A stretch of DNA of 64,000 nt. It comes from Dyella sedimenti (GTDB lineage Bacteria > Pseudomonadota > Gammaproteobacteria > Xanthomonadales > Rhodanobacteraceae). The notes beneath the pieces were generated by a model. It had not been told where the DNA came from. It saw nothing but the letters and a program-made list of their open reading frames with translations, and made no database searches. Both the position numbers and the translations under genes were made by a program. Position 1 is the stretch's first letter. Every line of letters begins with the position of its first letter. Below are positions 1-13,470 of the stretch, one piece after another. The DNA lies in NCBI RefSeq assembly GCF_022760995.1, contig NZ_JAKWJO010000006.1, positions 186,001 to 250,000 of the forward strand. Reading direction: 5' to 3'.

Positions 1-4314
<4,314 letters not shown>

Positions 4315-4334
4315 CGTCCAGTCCCTCTCCCTGA

Positions 4335-4412
4335 TGTAGGAGCGCACCCAGTGCGCGGCCGCGGGATCGCAGACCATCGCGAGGCCGGTCGCGCACTGGG
4401 TGCGCCCCTACA
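4335..4412. repeat. REP doublet, CCA-loop class
   Basis: Two inverted copies of a REP (TGTAGGAGCGCACCCAGTGCGC and its complement) flank a spacer of about 34 bases. Each copy contains a small palindrome, GCGCAC-CCA-GTGCGC. The loop is CCA in both copies; it differs from the CCT loop of most doublets here. It lies between gltD and the methylglyoxal synthase gene. Confidence 0.9.
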
Positions 4413-4487
4413 GGGACGGCGCTTGCCCGATGCGCTCCCATGCGCATGCCGCTACCCTGGCGATCCCTTTTCCTCGGAACGATACCC

Positions 4488-5357
4488 ATGCGCCTTGGCC
4501 TTGCCGCCAACCAGTTGCATCACGCCCATGCCGACGCCGCGCTGTTCCGCTGGCTGCGCGCCTGCGAGGGCGGCATCCGCGAGCTGGGCCTGGGATTGCA
4601 TGCGGTCGGACGCACCTTCGATGCGATCCAGCGCACCGGCTTCCTGGCCGGCTACGATGAGCTGCGTGGCTACCCGTACGGCCGCGAGGGCGGCCTGATG
4701 AAGCTGGTGGCCGAGGTGGTGGGGCTGGATGGCGGTCGCGTGCTGGATGGCGCGATCTACCTGATCGATCCGGTCGATCCCTCGTCCATCTTTCCCGAGG
4801 CGGTGGCGCTCAAGCGCCAGTGCGTGATCCACGGCAAGCCCTTCATCTCCACCGTGGCCTCGGCGCGCGACTGGATCGAGATGGAACGCATCCACGCCGG
4901 CCTGGCGCCCGACCGCGGCGCCGATGCGTTCCATGCCCTGGAAACGCAGACACTCGCGCTGATCGCCCACGACGCGATGAAGCCGCAGATGCTGGCCTAT
5001 GCCGCCGAGCATTTCGACGTACTCGCGCGCTTCGCCCATCGCGTGGCGACCGGCACCACCGGCCAGCGCCTCAACGAACTGGCCTGGAGCCGTGGCTGGC
5101 CCAGCGACCTGCCGTGGGTGGAGCGCTACCAGAGCGGCCCGATGGGCGGCGACGCGCAGATCGCCGACCTGGTGCTGGAACGTCGCTGCCAGCGCGCGAT
5201 CTTCTTCGAGGACCCGCACGTGGCGCGCCAGCACGAGGCCGATATCCAGCTGCTCGAACGCGCCGTCACCACGCGCACCGACACGGCCGTCTGCATGACC
5301 TCGCCCAAGGTGGCGGCCCGCTGGGCCGAGGCGGCGCAACAGCGGACCCGGCGCTGA
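4488..5357 (+). CDS. mgsA: Methylglyoxal synthase with a degenerate N-terminal duplicate domain
   Basis: The C-terminal half (from about residue 155) matches methylglyoxal synthase, which converts dihydroxyacetone phosphate to methylglyoxal and phosphate. Visible are H161-D162, the phosphate-binding TGTTG at 188-192, SGPMGGD at 216-222 with the catalytic aspartate D222, and FFEDP at 239-243. E. coli MgsA has only about 150 residues; this protein has 289. Residues 1-135 look like a second copy of the same fold: YGREGGL at 64-70 aligns with PMGGD but lacks its aspartate, while IDP at 93-95 aligns with the DP motif. I chose the ATG at 4488. The upstream in-frame ATG at 4440 gives no family-like sequence. 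Confidence 0.85.
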   Translation: MRLGLAANQLHHAHADAALFRWLRACEGGIRELGLGLHAVGRTFDAIQRTGFLAGYDELRGYPYGREGGLMKLVAEVVGLDGGRVLDGAIYLIDPVDPSSIFPEAVALKRQCVIHGKPFISTVASARDWIEMERIHAGLAPDRGADAFHALETQTLALIAHDAMKPQMLAYAAEHFDVLARFAHRVATGTTGQRLNELAWSRGWPSDLPWVERYQSGPMGGDAQIADLVLERRCQRAIFFEDPHVARQHEADIQLLERAVTTRTDTAVCMTSPKVAARWAEAAQQRTRR

Positions 5358-5413
5358 AGCTGGCGCCGCCGGTCCATACTGTGCGCCGGTCGTCCGATGC
5401 CAAGGAGAAACCC

Positions 5414-6178
5414 ATGTGCGTGATCGCCTTTGCCTGGAACCGGCATCCGCGCTGGCGGCTGGTGCTGATCGGCAACCGCGATGAATTCCACGCCCGGCCC
5501 AGCTTGCCGCTGGTGCGCTGGGACAGCCCGCCCATCGTGGCCGGCAAGGACCTGGAGGCTGGCGGCACCTGGCTGGGCGTCACCGACGATGGGCGTTGCA
5601 GCGTGGTGACCAACGTGCGCGATCCGCGCGATCCGCAGCACGGCCGCTCGCGCGGACTGCTGGCGCTGGACTACCTGGCCGGCGCCGCCGACGCCACGGC
5701 CCATGCCGAGGCACTGCTGGCCACGGCGGCCGATTACCGTCCCTTCAACCTGCTGACCTTCGACACGCACCGCGCCTACTACCTCGGCAATCGCCCCGAG
5801 CCGCGCGCGCAGGCGGTGACGCCGGGCGTGCACGGCCTGTCCAACGCGGACTTCAACACGCCCTGGCCCAAGACCCGCGCGCTGATGCGCCATCTGGACG
5901 AGTGGATCGCGGCGGGCAACGACGACGCATTCGCCCCGCTGTTCGCCGCGCTGGCGGACCCTCACGGCTATCCCGACGACGAATTGCCCGATACCGGCGT
6001 GGGCCTGGAGCGGGAACGCTGGTTGTCGTCCGCCTTCATTCGCGGCGAGCACTACGGCACGCGCGCCAGCACCGTGGTGGCGATCGGCCATGATGGCGGC
6101 GGCGTGGTGGTGGAGCGGCGCTTCGGGCCGTGGGGACGCGAAGAAGGCGAGACGGCGATACCGCTGACGGCGCATTGA
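5414..6178 (+). CDS. NRDE family protein (TANGO2-like)
   Basis: This 254-residue protein opens with MCVIAFAW and has the family signature GNRDEFHARP near residue 22, as in bacterial NRDE proteins and eukaryotic TANGO2. The N-terminal Cys2 is typical of Ntn-hydrolase-like members, though no reaction is firmly assigned to bacterial ones; heme trafficking has been proposed for eukaryotic homologues. The ATG is preceded by AAGGAGA at a good distance. It lies 56 bases after the methylglyoxal synthase gene on the same strand and may be co-transcribed with it. Confidence 0.88.
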   Translation: MCVIAFAWNRHPRWRLVLIGNRDEFHARPSLPLVRWDSPPIVAGKDLEAGGTWLGVTDDGRCSVVTNVRDPRDPQHGRSRGLLALDYLAGAADATAHAEALLATAADYRPFNLLTFDTHRAYYLGNRPEPRAQAVTPGVHGLSNADFNTPWPKTRALMRHLDEWIAAGNDDAFAPLFAALADPHGYPDDELPDTGVGLERERWLSSAFIRGEHYGTRASTVVAIGHDGGGVVVERRFGPWGREEGETAIPLTAH

Positions 6179-6184
6179 TTCCCT

Positions 6185-6201
6185 CCCCTGCAATACAGGG
6201 G
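6185..6201. other. Small hairpin between convergent genes
   Basis: CCCCTG (6185-6190) and CAGGGG (6196-6201) form a 6-bp stem with a 5-base loop between the ends of the convergent NRDE and YchJ-like genes. It could act as a weak bidirectional stop, but it lacks T-runs. Confidence 0.35.
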
Positions 6202-6222
6202 AAGAAGCGGGAAGCGCGCGGC

Positions 6223-6651
6223 TCAGTCGCCGGCGGACCTGGCGTTGGGAAACTCGCCGTCCACGTAGAACCAGCGTCCGTGCTCGCGCACGAAGCGGCT
6301 GATCTCGTGCATGCGCTGTGCCTTGCCGCCGCCATAGCGCAGGCGCGCCACGAACTCCACGAGGGCGTGGTCGCCCTCGCTTTCATGGCGCTTGACGGTC
6401 AGGCCCAGCCAGGTGGGCGAGGGCTGCTGCGCGCCGAGCTTCAGGTGGGCAGGGCGCGTGCTGTCGTGCCAGGTGGCCAGCAGGTAATCCTCGCGCTTGA
6501 GCACGTAGGCGCTGTAGCGCGAGCGCATCAGCTGCTCGGCGGTCGCGGCGATGCCGCCATCGTGCAGCGGGCCGCAGCATCGCGCGTAGCCCGCGTCGTT
6601 GCCGCAGGGGCAGGGAGTCAGCGTGTCGATCGCTTGGACGTAGGGTCGCAT
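6223..6651 (-). CDS. YchJ family (UPF0225) SEC-C zinc-motif protein
   Basis: The 142-residue product begins with a SEC-C-type cysteine motif ([17 protein letters not shown], from about residue 13), which binds zinc in related proteins, and then has the YchJ NTF2-like body ([14 protein letters not shown]). The biochemical role is unknown. The start at 6651 places the cysteine motif in its usual N-terminal position; the open frame continues upstream into implausible sequence. An ATG at 6672 is a possible alternative. Confidence 0.88.
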   Translation of the reverse strand: MRPYVQAIDTLTPCPCGNDAGYARCCGPLHDGGIAATAEQLMRSRYSAYVLKREDYLLATWHDSTRPAHLKLGAQQPSPTWLGLTVKRHESEGDHALVEFVARLRYGGGKAQRMHEISRFVREHGRWFYVDGEFPNARSAGD

Positions 6652-6725
6652 GGCCGGGATGGGACGCCTCATGGGCGCCTTATGCGCGCATCGTGCCGCC
6701 TTCGCGCGCAAATTGCCACTTCGGC

Positions 6726-7319
6726 TCAGCGGCGGCGCCGCCACACGCGGGTGCGGTTGTTGGCCGGCATGGCGACATCCTCGACGAGTTCGAAGCCGGC
6801 CGCCTCGGCCAGCGCGTCCACCGCCTCGGCGTCGCGGATGCGCATATGCGCGCCGCGCGCCTGCAGCCATTGGTCGAACGCGGCATTGCTGTCGCTGGTA
6901 TGGCGGCCGCCGTAGTTGAAGGGGCCGTAGACGGCGAGCTTCGCATCATCCGTGGTCGCGCCGGGCAGGTGCGTGAACAGTTGCTCCACCTCGGGCCAGC
7001 TCATGATGTGCAGCGTGTTGGCGCTGAACACGGCGTCGTAGCGCCCGGCAGGCCATGGGCTGCCTGCGTCCAGCTCGATCGGCGGCGGCGTGTTGGGCAG
7101 CGCGGCCTCATCGAGCCACAGGCGGATGCCGGGCAGGTGCTCGGCGCGTTCGCTGCACTGCCAGGCGAGCCAAGGCATGGCGGCGGCGAAGTAGACCGCG
7201 TGCTGGCCGGTACCGCTGCCGATCTCCAGCACCCGCCGTCGGTCGGCGAACTGCACGCGCAGCACCGCCAGGATGGGATCGCGATTGCGCTCGCAGGACG
7301 GCGCGCTGGGCTTGTCCAC
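6726..7319 (-). CDS. DUF938 class I SAM-dependent methyltransferase
   Basis: This 197-residue protein has the SAM-binding motif [16 protein letters not shown] (about residues 30-45) and a DUF938-like body with NTLHIMSW and VYGPFNYGG. The substrate is unknown. The start codon is GTG at 7319-7317, touching the TGA of the upstream small membrane protein gene, so the two are probably translated together. No strong ribosome binding site is visible. Confidence 0.88.
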   Translation of the reverse strand: MDKPSAPSCERNRDPILAVLRVQFADRRRVLEIGSGTGQHAVYFAAAMPWLAWQCSERAEHLPGIRLWLDEAALPNTPPPIELDAGSPWPAGRYDAVFSANTLHIMSWPEVEQLFTHLPGATTDDAKLAVYGPFNYGGRHTSDSNAAFDQWLQARGAHMRIRDAEAVDALAEAAGFELVEDVAMPANNRTRVWRRRR

Positions 7320-7532
7320 TCAGGCCGGCCGGCCGCGCAGCACGCGCGCCGGCAGCATCAGCAGCGCGCCGAGGAAGGCGAACACCGCGGTCACCGTGAT
7401 GCCCAGCAGCCGCAGCGGCAGCAGGAGCAGCCACACGATGGGATAGAGCACCAGCGCCAGCAGCGCGAGCGGCCAGCAGAACACCAGCAGCAACAGCCAG
7501 AGCAGGAAGCCGACCATAGCGATGACCCTCAT
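7320..7532 (-). CDS. Small membrane protein of unknown function
   Basis: The 70-residue product is almost wholly hydrophobic, with two or three predicted membrane helices and an arginine-rich C-terminus (LPARVLRGRPA). I recognise no family. Its stop codon abuts the GTG of the DUF938 methyltransferase gene, and this arrangement supports it being real and co-expressed. Confidence 0.7.
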   Translation of the reverse strand: MRVIAMVGFLLWLLLLVFCWPLALLALVLYPIVWLLLLPLRLLGITVTAVFAFLGALLMLPARVLRGRPA

Positions 7533-7587
7533 GCCGGAAACGGCGCCACTGTAGCGCAGCGCCGTCGCATGGCGTAGATGACTGTCG

Positions 7588-8166
7588 TCACCCCATCGGC
7601 TTCACGCCGATCAGCCACCCGTGCAGCCAGAAGGCGAATGCCGCCCAGGCCACCACGCCCGCCACCGCCACGATGACATCGCCCCGGACCGTGCCGGGTG
7701 GGTAGGTGACGCCGGTTGCGCGGTCGCGGCGGCGGGAAGTGATGAAATCGACCACCGCCCACAGCAGGAAGGCGCCGAACAGCAGCACGTCGTGCAGCAT
7801 GCCGGTGGCGAGCAGGTGGCCGAAGGCCCAGGTCTTCACGCCCGCCAGCATGGGGTGGCCGGGCCGGGCCTTGAGGTGGTTGCCGGGCACATAGGCCGCG
7901 GCGACCAGGATGAAGGCCAGCAGGGTGAACAACGCATTGAGATGGCGCAGCCACAGGGGCGGTGCGTAGAGCGGCACCGGTTGCTGGCGGGCCAGGCCGA
8001 AGCCCCACACGATCAGCACCAGGCCGATCAGCGAGACCACGGAATACAGGCCTTTCCAGCCCTTCTCGCCCAACCGCGCGAGCTGGCGGCCGCGCCAGTC
8101 GCTGGCGACGATGCGGATGGAATGCGCGCCGAGGAACAACAGCAGTCCGAGGATCAGCAACGTCAT
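7588..8166 (-). CDS. NnrU family integral membrane protein
   Basis: The 192-residue protein has about five or six membrane segments and NnrU features (LGAHSIRIVASDWR near the N-terminus, AYVPGNHLKA, GHLLATGMLHDVLLF). NnrU proteins are linked to nitrogen oxide respiration in some denitrifiers and resemble NnrU/isoprenoid-type membrane enzymes, but no denitrification gene is present here. A REP doublet separates it from the next minus-strand gene. Confidence 0.88.
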   Translation of the reverse strand: MTLLILGLLLFLGAHSIRIVASDWRGRQLARLGEKGWKGLYSVVSLIGLVLIVWGFGLARQQPVPLYAPPLWLRHLNALFTLLAFILVAAAYVPGNHLKARPGHPMLAGVKTWAFGHLLATGMLHDVLLFGAFLLWAVVDFITSRRRDRATGVTYPPGTVRGDVIVAVAGVVAWAAFAFWLHGWLIGVKPMG

Positions 8167-8216
8167 GGGCTCACCTTGAAGGTTGGCGTAACAGGCCGAT
8201 CATACGCAGTTTGTTT

Positions 8217-8295
8217 TGTGGGAGCGCACCCTGTGCGCGACGGCGATCAGCGACGTCGTCGCGCAAGCCAGTCGCGCACAGGGTGCGCTCCCACA
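8217..8295. repeat. REP doublet, CCT-loop class
   Basis: Two inverted copies of TGTGGGAGCGCACCCTGTGC enclose about 30 bases. Each copy contains the palindrome GCGCAC-CCT-GTGCGC. It lies between the nnrU-like and hutD-like genes, both on the minus strand. Confidence 0.92.
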
Positions 8296-8304
8296 GGGAG
8301 GCAT

Positions 8305-8868
8305 TCAGCGGTATACGTGCGGTTGCGCGAGGACCAGTAGCGCCACCCCGGCTTCGGCCAGCTCGAAGGCGGTGCGGTCCGGCTGCCATGCATCGCCGGC
8401 CCGCAGCACGTTGCCGGCAACGGTCGCCGTGCCTTGCGCCACGTAGACCAGCACGCAGGAAGGATCGGGCATATGGCGGCCCGGTTCGCGGCAGGCACGC
8501 ACCTCGCCACGTCCCCAGGCGCGACGCACCATCAGGTTGAAGTCGCGCGTGGCGCCGCCGGCCATGGCGATCTCGACGCGTGCTTCGCCGGGGAATGCAA
8601 ACGGTTCGAATGGCGTGGTCAACGCATGGGTGCGCTCACTGTCCAGCGTCATATGGAAACCCGCGCCGTCCAGCAGCACAATCTGCCGGTCGATGCCGGG
8701 AAAGGTGGAGAACGGCGCGGCGCTGTCCACCTCGGCGATGCTGACGCGCCACAGGAAATCCTCGCCGCCGGCGTTGGCGGGAAAGCGCGCGATCTCGCGC
8801 GTCACGCCCTTGCCGTTCTTCCACGGCTGGGGTGCCAGTTCGGCGGCGCGGATGATGTGGAGGCTCAT
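8305..8868 (-). CDS. HutD/Ves family protein
   Basis: The 187-residue product has the HutD/Ves start (LAPQPWKNGKGVTREIA) and cupin-like stretches (FPGIDRQIVLLDG, FEPFAFPGE). HutD is a conserved protein of histidine-utilisation loci with a proposed regulatory role; Ves is the E. coli relative. No hut gene is nearby. Its ATG overlaps the dinG stop codon as ATGA, so translation is probably coupled to dinG. Confidence 0.88.
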   Translation of the reverse strand: MSLHIIRAAELAPQPWKNGKGVTREIARFPANAGGEDFLWRVSIAEVDSAAPFSTFPGIDRQIVLLDGAGFHMTLDSERTHALTTPFEPFAFPGEARVEIAMAGGATRDFNLMVRRAWGRGEVRACREPGRHMPDPSCVLVYVAQGTATVAGNVLRAGDAWQPDRTAFELAEAGVALLVLAQPHVYR

Positions 8869-10967
8869 GCCACCTTCTCGATCACCCGGGTGAACGGCGG
8901 CAACGCCCTGAGCATGCGCTCGCCGTAGCGCTTGATGACCACGCGACGATCCAGCAGCACGATGCGGCCGCGATCGGTCTCGGTGCGGATCAGGCGGCCG
9001 CAATACTGCGTGAGCAGGCGTGTGGCGTCGGGCACGGTGACCTCGATGAAGGGATTGCGCCCGCGCGATTCCAGCCATTCGGCATAGGTGGCGCCGACCG
9101 GGTCGGTGGGCACGGCGAACGGCAGCTGGGTGATCACCACCGTCTCGCACAGCTTGCCGGGCAGGTCCAGGCCCTCGCCGAACGAGGCCAGGCCGAACAG
9201 CGTGCTGCCCTTGCCGGCCTCGATGTCGGCGATGTGCTCGGCCACCAGTTGCGCCTTGCCCAGCGAGCCCTGCGCGCGCACCTTGCGCACGTATTCGATC
9301 GGCAGCTTCTGCAGCACGCGGTCGAGCTTGGCGCGCGAGGTGAACAGCACCAGGTTGCCCGCGTCCCAGTCCAGGTGGTCGGCCAGCCAGTCGCAGATCT
9401 CCTGCACGTGTTCCTCGCGCGCGTCGGGCAGCGCGCGCATCGCCGGCACTTCCAGCCGCGCCTGCGCGGCGAGGTCGAACGGCGAGGGCAGGCTGAGCGT
9501 CACTGCCTCGTCCGGCAGGCCCACCGCATCGGCGAAGCCGCGGAAGTTGCCGCCCGCGCTCAAGGTGGCCGAGGTCATCACCACCGCGCTGGCATTGCCC
9601 CACAGCACGCTGCGCAGCAGCCCGCCGGCCGAGACCGAGGAGGCATGGCAGATCAGTTGCTGGTCCACGCCCAGGGTGACCCAGCGCGCCAGCGGCGGAT
9701 GGTCCTCGCCATCGCTGGCGGACCAGGCGCGCCAAGTGCGCACCTGGCGGTCGATGCGTTCCAGCGCGATGCCCAGCTCGCGCGAGAGGGCCTCGTGGGT
9801 GGGGCCGCCCTCGGTCATTTCCAGCACGGCGCGGCGCACCGCGCCCACCCAGCGCTCCACCTCGGCGGTGAACACGTAGAGCGCGCGGGCATGCTCCACC
9901 CACGCCTCGGGCAACTGGCCCAGCGAGCCGCGGTACATCGGCTCGTCCTCGTCCGGCGAGGGCAGCCAGCCGAGGCGGATCTCCTTTTCCAGTTCTTCCA
10001 GCGCGTCGCTCAGTTCCTGCAGCTTCGTGTCGCCCGCATCGAGCGACAGCTTGCCGATCACTTCCTTGTCGGTCAGCGAATAGGCGGCGTGGATCTGGCG
10101 ACCCAGCCGGCTGAGCTGGCGCACCGCGGCGGTCATGAAAACCTCCGCCGCGCCGCGGTCGATCGCCTTCGACGGCACGTGATGGCTTTCGTCGAAGATG
10201 TACAGCGTCTCGTCGGGCTTGGGCAGGATCACGCCGCCGAAGCCGTCCTCCTCGCGCGGCATGGTGAGGTCGGCCAGCACCAGGTCCTGGTTGGCCACGA
10301 TGATCTCGGCGTCGCCCACCGCGCGACGCGCGGCGAAGAACGGGCACTGCATGAAGTGGATGCACTTGCGGCCGGTGCAGCCGCCGGCGCTGGTGGTGAT
10401 CATCGGGCGCAGCACGTCGCTGACCGGCTCGGGCGCGGCGTCGATGTCGCCGTCCCACTCGCCGCGTTCGAACAGGCCTGCCAGCTTGGACAGCGCCTTC
10501 TTGTCGCGCTCCTGCGGCGGCTTGCTCCACAGCGCGAGGTCGGCGTCGAAGCCCAGGCCCATCTGCGCCGTTTCGCTCAGGCTATTGGCCGCCATGGCCA
10601 GGTTGCGCGGGCACAGGTAGCGCGCGCGGCCCTTGGCCAGCGCCACCTTGGCCTCGCTGCCGTTGAGCTTGAGATAGAGCGGGATGTCGCGCTGCACCAG
10701 CTGTTCCTGCAGCGCCACGGTGGCGGTGGCGATCAGCAGCTTCTTCTTCTGCGCGCGGGCCACTTCCACCCCGGCGATCAGGTAGGCCATCGACTTGCCG
10801 GTGCCGGTGGGCGCTTCGATCGCGGCGGCGCCGCCCTCCTGCGCCAGCGCCTTGGCCACCTCGGCGATCATCCGCCCCTGCGAGGCGCGCGCGCGGAAGC
10901 CGGGCAGGCCCTCCTTCAGCCGCGTGTAGGCGGCGCGGATGGCGTCCTTGGTGGCGTCGGTCAGCAT
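8865..10967 (-). CDS. dinG: ATP-dependent DNA helicase DinG
   Basis: This 700-residue XPD-like superfamily 2 helicase unwinds DNA 5' to 3' and handles R-loops and forked structures. Walker A is APTGTGKS at 52-59, and the DEAH-box position reads DESH at 259-262. Four cysteines placed as Fe-S ligands are visible at C119, C197, C202 and C208. The C-terminal motif QYCGRLIRTETDRGRI matches motif VI. Length is typical. The stop overlaps the hutD-like start. Confidence 0.95.
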   Translation of the reverse strand: MLTDATKDAIRAAYTRLKEGLPGFRARASQGRMIAEVAKALAQEGGAAAIEAPTGTGKSMAYLIAGVEVARAQKKKLLIATATVALQEQLVQRDIPLYLKLNGSEAKVALAKGRARYLCPRNLAMAANSLSETAQMGLGFDADLALWSKPPQERDKKALSKLAGLFERGEWDGDIDAAPEPVSDVLRPMITTSAGGCTGRKCIHFMQCPFFAARRAVGDAEIIVANQDLVLADLTMPREEDGFGGVILPKPDETLYIFDESHHVPSKAIDRGAAEVFMTAAVRQLSRLGRQIHAAYSLTDKEVIGKLSLDAGDTKLQELSDALEELEKEIRLGWLPSPDEDEPMYRGSLGQLPEAWVEHARALYVFTAEVERWVGAVRRAVLEMTEGGPTHEALSRELGIALERIDRQVRTWRAWSASDGEDHPPLARWVTLGVDQQLICHASSVSAGGLLRSVLWGNASAVVMTSATLSAGGNFRGFADAVGLPDEAVTLSLPSPFDLAAQARLEVPAMRALPDAREEHVQEICDWLADHLDWDAGNLVLFTSRAKLDRVLQKLPIEYVRKVRAQGSLGKAQLVAEHIADIEAGKGSTLFGLASFGEGLDLPGKLCETVVITQLPFAVPTDPVGATYAEWLESRGRNPFIEVTVPDATRLLTQYCGRLIRTETDRGRIVLLDRRVVIKRYGERMLRALPPFTRVIEKVA

Positions 10968-10973
10968 GCGCCG

Positions 10974-12623
10974 TCAGTGGCCCGCGTTGATGGACAGCGC
11001 CACGGCCTCGGCGACGCGGATGCCGTCGACCGCCGCCGAGAGGATGCCGCCCGCATAGCCCGCGCCTTCGCCGGCCGGGTACAGGCCGCGTGTGTTGAGG
11101 CTCTGGTAATCCTCGCCGCGGCGGATGCGCACCGGCGAGGAGGTGCGCGTCTCCACGCCGGTGAGTATCGCGTCGTGCATGGCGTAGCCCCTGAGCTGGC
11201 GCTCGAAGGCCGGCAATGCCTCGCGGATGGCTTCGATCGCATAGGCCGGCAGCGCGGATGCGAGGTCGGTGAGATGCACGCCGGGCTTGTACGAGGGCTG
11301 CACGCTGCCGAACTCGCGCGAAGGCCGGCCGGCGAGGAAGTCGCCGACCAATTGGCCCGGCGCGCTGTAGTCGCCGCCGCCCAGTTCGTAGGCGCGCGAT
11401 TCCAGCGCGCGCTGCAGCGCGATGCCGGCCAGCGGGCTGCCGCTGTCGTCGAAGTCGGCGAAGTCCTCCGGTTCGATGCCCACCACGATGGCCGCGTTGG
11501 CGTTGCGCTCGTTGCGCGAATACTGGCTCATGCCGTTGGTGACCACGCGCCCGGGCTCGGAAGTGGCCGCCACCACGGTGCCGCCGGGACACATGCAGAA
11601 GCTGTAGACCGAGCGGCCCTGGCCTTCATGCGCGCCCTTGCAGTGATGCACCAGCTTGTAGTCGGCGGCGCCCAGGATCGGATGCCCCGCCTGCGGGCCG
11701 AAGCGCGCCTGGTCGATGATCGACTGCGGGTGCTCCACGCGGAAGCCGATGGAGAACGGCTTGGCCTCCATGTGGACGCCGCGCTCGTGCAGCTTGAAGA
11801 AGGTGTCGCGCGCGCTGTGGCCCACGGCCAGCACCACGTGGTCGCTAAGCAGCCGCTCGCCGCTGGCCAGCACCACGCCGCGCAACCGGTGCGCGCCATC
11901 GGCGCCGGCGTCGACCAGCAGGTCCTCCATGCGCTCGGAGAAGCGGATCTCGCCGCCCAGCGACTCGATGGTCGCGCGCATGGCTTCCACCATCGTCACC
12001 AGGCGGAAGGTGCCGATGTGCGGCTTGCTGACATAGAGGATTTCCTCCGGCGCGCCGGCCCGCACGAACTCCCTGAGCACCTTGCGGCCGTGGTGGTGCG
12101 GGTCGGAGATCTGGCTGTGCAGCTTGCCGTCGGAGAAGGTGCCCGCGCCGCCCTCGCCGAACTGCACGTTGGACTCGGGATCGAGCTTGCGCTGGCGCCA
12201 CAGGCCCCAGGTATCCACGGTGCGCTCGCGCACCGCCTTGCCGCGCTCGAGGATGATCGGCCGGTAGCCCATCTGCGCCAACAGCAAGCCGGCGAACAGG
12301 CCGCAGGGACCCATGCCGATCACGATGGGGCGCTGGGCCAGGTTCTCCGGCGCCTTTGCCACGAAGCGGTAGCTGGTATCGGGCGTGGGCTGCACGTGCC
12401 TGTCGCCGGCATGGCACCGGAGCACGCCGGCCTCGTCGGCCAGTTCCACGTCCAGCGTGTAGATCAGCTGGATGGCGCCGCGCTTGCGCGCGTCGTAGCC
12501 GCGGCGGAACACGTGGACGGCACGCAGCGCTTCCTTGCCCAGACCCAGCTTCGCGCGCACGGCGGCCTCGATGGCCCCTTCGGGGTGATCGAGCGGAAGC
12601 TTGATATCGGTGAGTCGGAGCAT
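10974..12623 (-). CDS. COG2509-type FAD-dependent oxidoreductase
   Basis: The 549-residue protein has a small N-terminal domain (to about residue 95) followed by an FAD-binding fold (VIGMGPCGLFAGLLLAQMGY, about 100-119) and the conserved FGEGGAGTFSDGKL and GFRVEHPQ motifs of uncharacterised COG2509 flavoproteins. C-terminal GEGAGYAGGILSAA is the second FAD contact. The substrate is unknown. The open frame runs 99 bases further upstream, but that part is a translated REP element, so I use the ATG at 12623. dinG starts 6 bases downstream, suggesting one transcript. Confidence 0.9.
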   Translation of the reverse strand: MLRLTDIKLPLDHPEGAIEAAVRAKLGLGKEALRAVHVFRRGYDARKRGAIQLIYTLDVELADEAGVLRCHAGDRHVQPTPDTSYRFVAKAPENLAQRPIVIGMGPCGLFAGLLLAQMGYRPIILERGKAVRERTVDTWGLWRQRKLDPESNVQFGEGGAGTFSDGKLHSQISDPHHHGRKVLREFVRAGAPEEILYVSKPHIGTFRLVTMVEAMRATIESLGGEIRFSERMEDLLVDAGADGAHRLRGVVLASGERLLSDHVVLAVGHSARDTFFKLHERGVHMEAKPFSIGFRVEHPQSIIDQARFGPQAGHPILGAADYKLVHHCKGAHEGQGRSVYSFCMCPGGTVVAATSEPGRVVTNGMSQYSRNERNANAAIVVGIEPEDFADFDDSGSPLAGIALQRALESRAYELGGGDYSAPGQLVGDFLAGRPSREFGSVQPSYKPGVHLTDLASALPAYAIEAIREALPAFERQLRGYAMHDAILTGVETRTSSPVRIRRGEDYQSLNTRGLYPAGEGAGYAGGILSAAVDGIRVAEAVALSINAGH

Positions 12624-12669
12624 GCGGGGCGGCGGATAGCGGTGACTGCGTATTTTCGCATGTCCGGGT

Positions 12670-12734
12670 GTCGCGCACAGGGTGCGCTCCCACAAGGGTG
12701 CGACCGCCCTGTGGGAGCGCACCCTGTGCGCGAC
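12670..12734. repeat. REP doublet, CCT-loop class, reversed orientation
   Basis: The two copies are arranged opposite to all other doublets here: the complement copy comes first (12670-12695) and the direct copy second (12710-12734), with a spacer of only about 14 bases. It lies between two minus-strand genes. Confidence 0.9.
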
Positions 12735-12737
12735 GCC

Positions 12738-13391
12738 TTATTTCCCGGCCGCGATCCGGCGCAAGGTTTCCTCGAACACCTCGGCCGGCTGCCCGCCCTG
12801 GATCAGGTAGCGGTCGTTGACGATCACCGAGGGCACCGCGCGGATGCCCTGCGCCTGGTAGAACTGTTCCTGGGCGCGCACGTCCTGGGCATAACGGTTC
12901 TCGGCCAGCACGCGGCGCGCCTTGGCCGGGTCCAGGCCCACGCTGGCCGCGACATCCGCCAGCACCTCGTGCGAACTCACGTCGCGCCCATCGGTGAAGT
13001 AGGCCGCCAGCAGCGCCTGCTTCAGCTCGGTCTGGCGGCCTTCCAGCGCGGCCCAGTGCAGCAGGCGGTGCGCGTCGAAGGTGTTGACGATGCGCGTGCG
13101 CCTGTCCATGTTGAAGGTGAAGCCCACCGCCGCGCCGCGCTGGCGGATCGCCTCCTGATTCTGCGCCATTTCCGCCGGCGTGCTGCCATACTTGCGCGCC
13201 AGGTGCTCGGCCACGTCCTCGCCTTCCGGCGCCATCTGCGGATTCAGCTCGAACGGCTGGAAATGCAGCTCCACCGCCACCTCGTCGCCGAGGTTGCGCA
13301 GCGCGTGCTCCAGCGACTTCAGCCCCACGGCGCACCAGGGGCAGACCACGTCGGAGACGAAGTCGATCTTGAGGGTCGCGGCGGCGGTCAT
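12738..13391 (-). CDS. DsbA family oxidoreductase, FrnE-like
   Basis: The 217-residue product starts with a thioredoxin-like strand and the active-site motif CPWC (about residue 17) in the context DVVCPWCAVGLKSLE. This is the FrnE/2-hydroxychromene isomerase branch of the DsbA family, usually cytoplasmic; no signal peptide is seen. The cis-proline loop is GIRAVPSVIVND. The ATG at 13391 has GGAG about 10 bases upstream and is preferred over the in-frame ATG at 13412. Confidence 0.9.
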   Translation of the reverse strand: MTAAATLKIDFVSDVVCPWCAVGLKSLEHALRNLGDEVAVELHFQPFELNPQMAPEGEDVAEHLARKYGSTPAEMAQNQEAIRQRGAAVGFTFNMDRRTRIVNTFDAHRLLHWAALEGRQTELKQALLAAYFTDGRDVSSHEVLADVAASVGLDPAKARRVLAENRYAQDVRAQEQFYQAQGIRAVPSVIVNDRYLIQGGQPAEVFEETLRRIAAGK

Positions 13392-13431
13392 GGGAAGCTC
13401 CGTGGGGTGCAAGTCCCCCTGTTGTGGGCGT

Positions 13432-13460
13432 GCAGCCCGCCATTCTCAAGGGCGGGCTGC
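13432..13460 (-). terminator. Hairpin after the DUF1993 gene
   Basis: A perfect 10-bp stem (GCAGCCCGCC at 13432-13441 with GGCGGGCTGC at 13451-13460) and 9-base loop lies 10 bases past the DUF1993 stop. It has no clear T-run, so it may be a weak terminator or a 3' stabilising structure. Confidence 0.5.
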
Positions 13461-13470
13461 GCGGGCGAGG

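Noticed and set aside
7588..8166. Denitrification locus suggested by the NnrU-like gene.
   Set aside because: No nitrite, nitric oxide or nitrous oxide reductase gene lies in the window; NnrU relatives occur widely outside such loci.
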